A DNA stretch of 6,959 bases, taken from contig CAMRVW010000106.1 of assembly GCA_947054185.1 (NCBI GenBank), positions 1-6,959 of the forward strand, read 5' to 3'. Positions 5,908-6,959 of this stretch are shown piece by piece. The notes beneath the pieces were generated by a model. The model did not search any database. It was given only the letters and a program-made list of their open reading frames with translations, and had not been told where the DNA came from. Numbering within the stretch: position 1 is the stretch's first letter; each line of letters opens with the position of its first letter. Source of the DNA: an uncultured Rikenellaceae bacterium (GTDB lineage Bacteria; Bacteroidota; Bacteroidia; Bacteroidales; Rikenellaceae). A program made the position numbers and the translations under genes.

Positions 5908-6591
5908 CTATTTATGTCCCACCAAAGAGTATATCTCGTCGATTTGTTTGAGTCCCTTGTCAGACAATACAGGCTCCATGAGGGTGATTAATATGAGGGC
6001 ATATTTGTCGGACACCTTTGCCGACTCTTGCTCTTGCGTGGAATCCGTAATGTTGGTGACCCACCAGCCCAGGCAGGTAATCTGGCTCTCGAACACCTGC
6101 TTGCCGAAAGAGGCGTATGCCTGAGTGTCTATATATCCTCCCGCTTTAAGCGACTCCATCTTTTTGTCATAGGCATAGAGCACCGTTTTGAAGGTGTCGC
6201 CAAGCATGGTGTTGCGCTTTATAAGGCCGGTATCGCTAAGTTTGGGGCTGAAGGTGCCTCGATGTTTATAGATGGTCGATACCACATATTTGTAAAACAG
6301 GAACAATTGTTTTATATCGAGCAGAGGCGATATGTAATGGTCGAGCGATGCGGTGATCTCTTGCACGGCGTTCATCCATATGGCATTGCCTATGTCCTCC
6401 TTGCGTGGAAAATGATATGTTATGTTGCCGGGACTTAACTCGAGCGATGCCGCCAGCGTGTCGACCCTGAATTCCGACATGCCAACCTCATTTATTAACT
6501 CGCTCGCCTTGTCGAGAATCATTTGTCTGGTGGAGATGCCCGAATGTCCCACCTCCACACCGTTTATACTCTTTTTAGGACCTCTTTTCAT
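5908..6591 (-). CDS. TetR-family transcriptional regulator, copy 2
   Basis: A 227-residue regulator. The TetR DNA-binding domain is at about residues 20-72: TRQMILDKASELINEVG, FRVDTLAASLELSPGNITYHFPRKEDI. The C-terminal ligand-type domain is helical, with LDIKQLFLFYKYVVSTIYKHRG (91-112). The match with copy 1 is strong in the DNA-binding part (ILDKA, VG, FR-D-LA, LSPGNITYHF) and present but weaker beyond it (LD-KQL, Y-HRG, PVL--KG near the C terminus). This indicates an old tandem duplication with divergence in the sensing half. It has a basic, Lys/Gly-rich N-terminal tail (MKRGPKKS). The ATG at 6591 is preceded by an AT-rich leader and no Shine-Dalgarno. Its ligand and target genes are not evident. 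Confidence 0.88.
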   Translation of the reverse strand: MKRGPKKSINGVEVGHSGISTRQMILDKASELINEVGMSEFRVDTLAASLELSPGNITYHFPRKEDIGNAIWMNAVQEITASLDHYISPLLDIKQLFLFYKYVVSTIYKHRGTFSPKLSDTGLIKRNTMLGDTFKTVLYAYDKKMESLKAGGYIDTQAYASFGKQVFESQITCLGWWVTNITDSTQEQESAKVSDKYALILITLMEPVLSDKGLKQIDEIYSLVGHK

Positions 6592-6837
6592 ATTTTGATA
6601 ATATTAGTTTATTATATAAATTGTTTGCTAAAATAGTTTTATCTGATCATTGCCTTCCGGCATTCTTCCGTGTCGTTTCAAAATGGTATGAGACCATCCT
6701 CAAAAACCTTACCACACTATATTCGAATTTCAGTTACAATATGCAGAACTGTGATTTTTGTGTTTAATATAATATCGCGGAGAACCTTTTTTTATTATAT
6801 GCACAAACTATTTTTGACACCCTCGTACGCAATTGTG
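6592..6837. other. AT-rich intergenic spacer
   Basis: No gene is visible. The stretch next to 6591 should hold the promoter of the copy-2 regulator. On the minus strand TATTTTAG at 6635-6628 is one base off TAnnTTTG, which is weak support. On the plus strand TATTTTTG at 6809-6816 fits the consensus and points rightwards into the repeat at the window end. Whether it starts a transcript cannot be judged without the sequence beyond. Confidence 0.4.
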
Positions 6838-6959
6838 CGGGGGAAGCAGGTTGTGTTGCGGAAACTGTCGTTTATTGCGGGCACTGCCGTTTTGTTTTGC
6901 GGGCACTGCCTCCGGCGGCCCTTCCGGGGGAGGGGTCTCGGACCCCGTTTTGATATTTT
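6838..6959 (+). repeat. Dispersed repeat R2, right copy (runs off the window)
   Basis: 6884-6959 is the inverted counterpart of 1167-1242 (72 of 76 positions). It also carries the tandem units: gcgggcactgcc occurs at 6877-6888 and 6899-6910, a 22-base period, with a more decayed unit around 6851-6870. The small inverted repeat ggggtc/gacccc is at 6933-6946 with one base changed in its loop relative to the left copy. The element reaches the last base, so a central hairpin like that at 1085-1143 may lie just outside. Confidence 0.85.

Noticed and set aside
1167..6959. Composite transposon bounded by the inverted R2 copies
   Set aside because: No transposase or integrase lies inside, the cargo includes the core gene rsmG, and no target-site duplication can be seen.

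Overview
The window looks like a chromosomal piece of a Bacteroidota genome, most likely order Bacteroidales. The reasons are: two well-placed TAnnTTTG-type -7 boxes in the one divergent promoter region; no clear Shine-Dalgarno sequences before the starts; and gene families with a Bacteroidales flavour (a GT2 of the membrane type common there, and TetR regulators with the SPGNITYHF helix-turn-helix). An Alistipes/Rikenellaceae-like source is possible, but this is only an impression.

Layout. Positions 1-1308 hold no gene I can support. This is a GC-rich, hairpin-rich repeat island. It contains two inverted copies of one repeat (21-106 and 1003-1088), a duplicated hairpin-bearing segment (about 185-345 and 555-705), a run of short stable hairpins (285-551), and a large imperfect palindrome centred near 1114 with a perfect 22-bp inner stem. 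Then come three minus-strand genes, reading leftwards: a GT2-like membrane glycosyltransferase (2663-3799), an ECF sigma factor (1982-2542) and the 16S rRNA methyltransferase rsmG (1309-1938). Divergent from them, mqnE (3922-5019, plus strand) encodes aminofutalosine synthase of the futalosine menaquinone pathway. It converges on two tandem, paralogous TetR-family regulators on the minus strand (5152-5850 and 5908-6591), with a 23-bp-stem hairpin between (5036-5100). The last 370 bases are an AT-rich spacer ending in another repeat copy, whose 76-bp core (6884-6959) matches 1167-1242 in inverted orientation.

How the parts relate. The genes do not form one pathway. rsmG and mqnE are housekeeping genes, the sigma factor has no recognisable anti-sigma partner here, and the TetR pair has no obvious target operon in view. 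The glycosyltransferase is the most unusual protein, because the positions expected to carry the DxD and Q/RxxRW signatures are substituted. The most unusual DNA is the repeat family, which brackets all six genes as inverted copies. I found no mobile-element enzyme, CRISPR array, tRNA or rRNA, and no convincing new multi-gene system.
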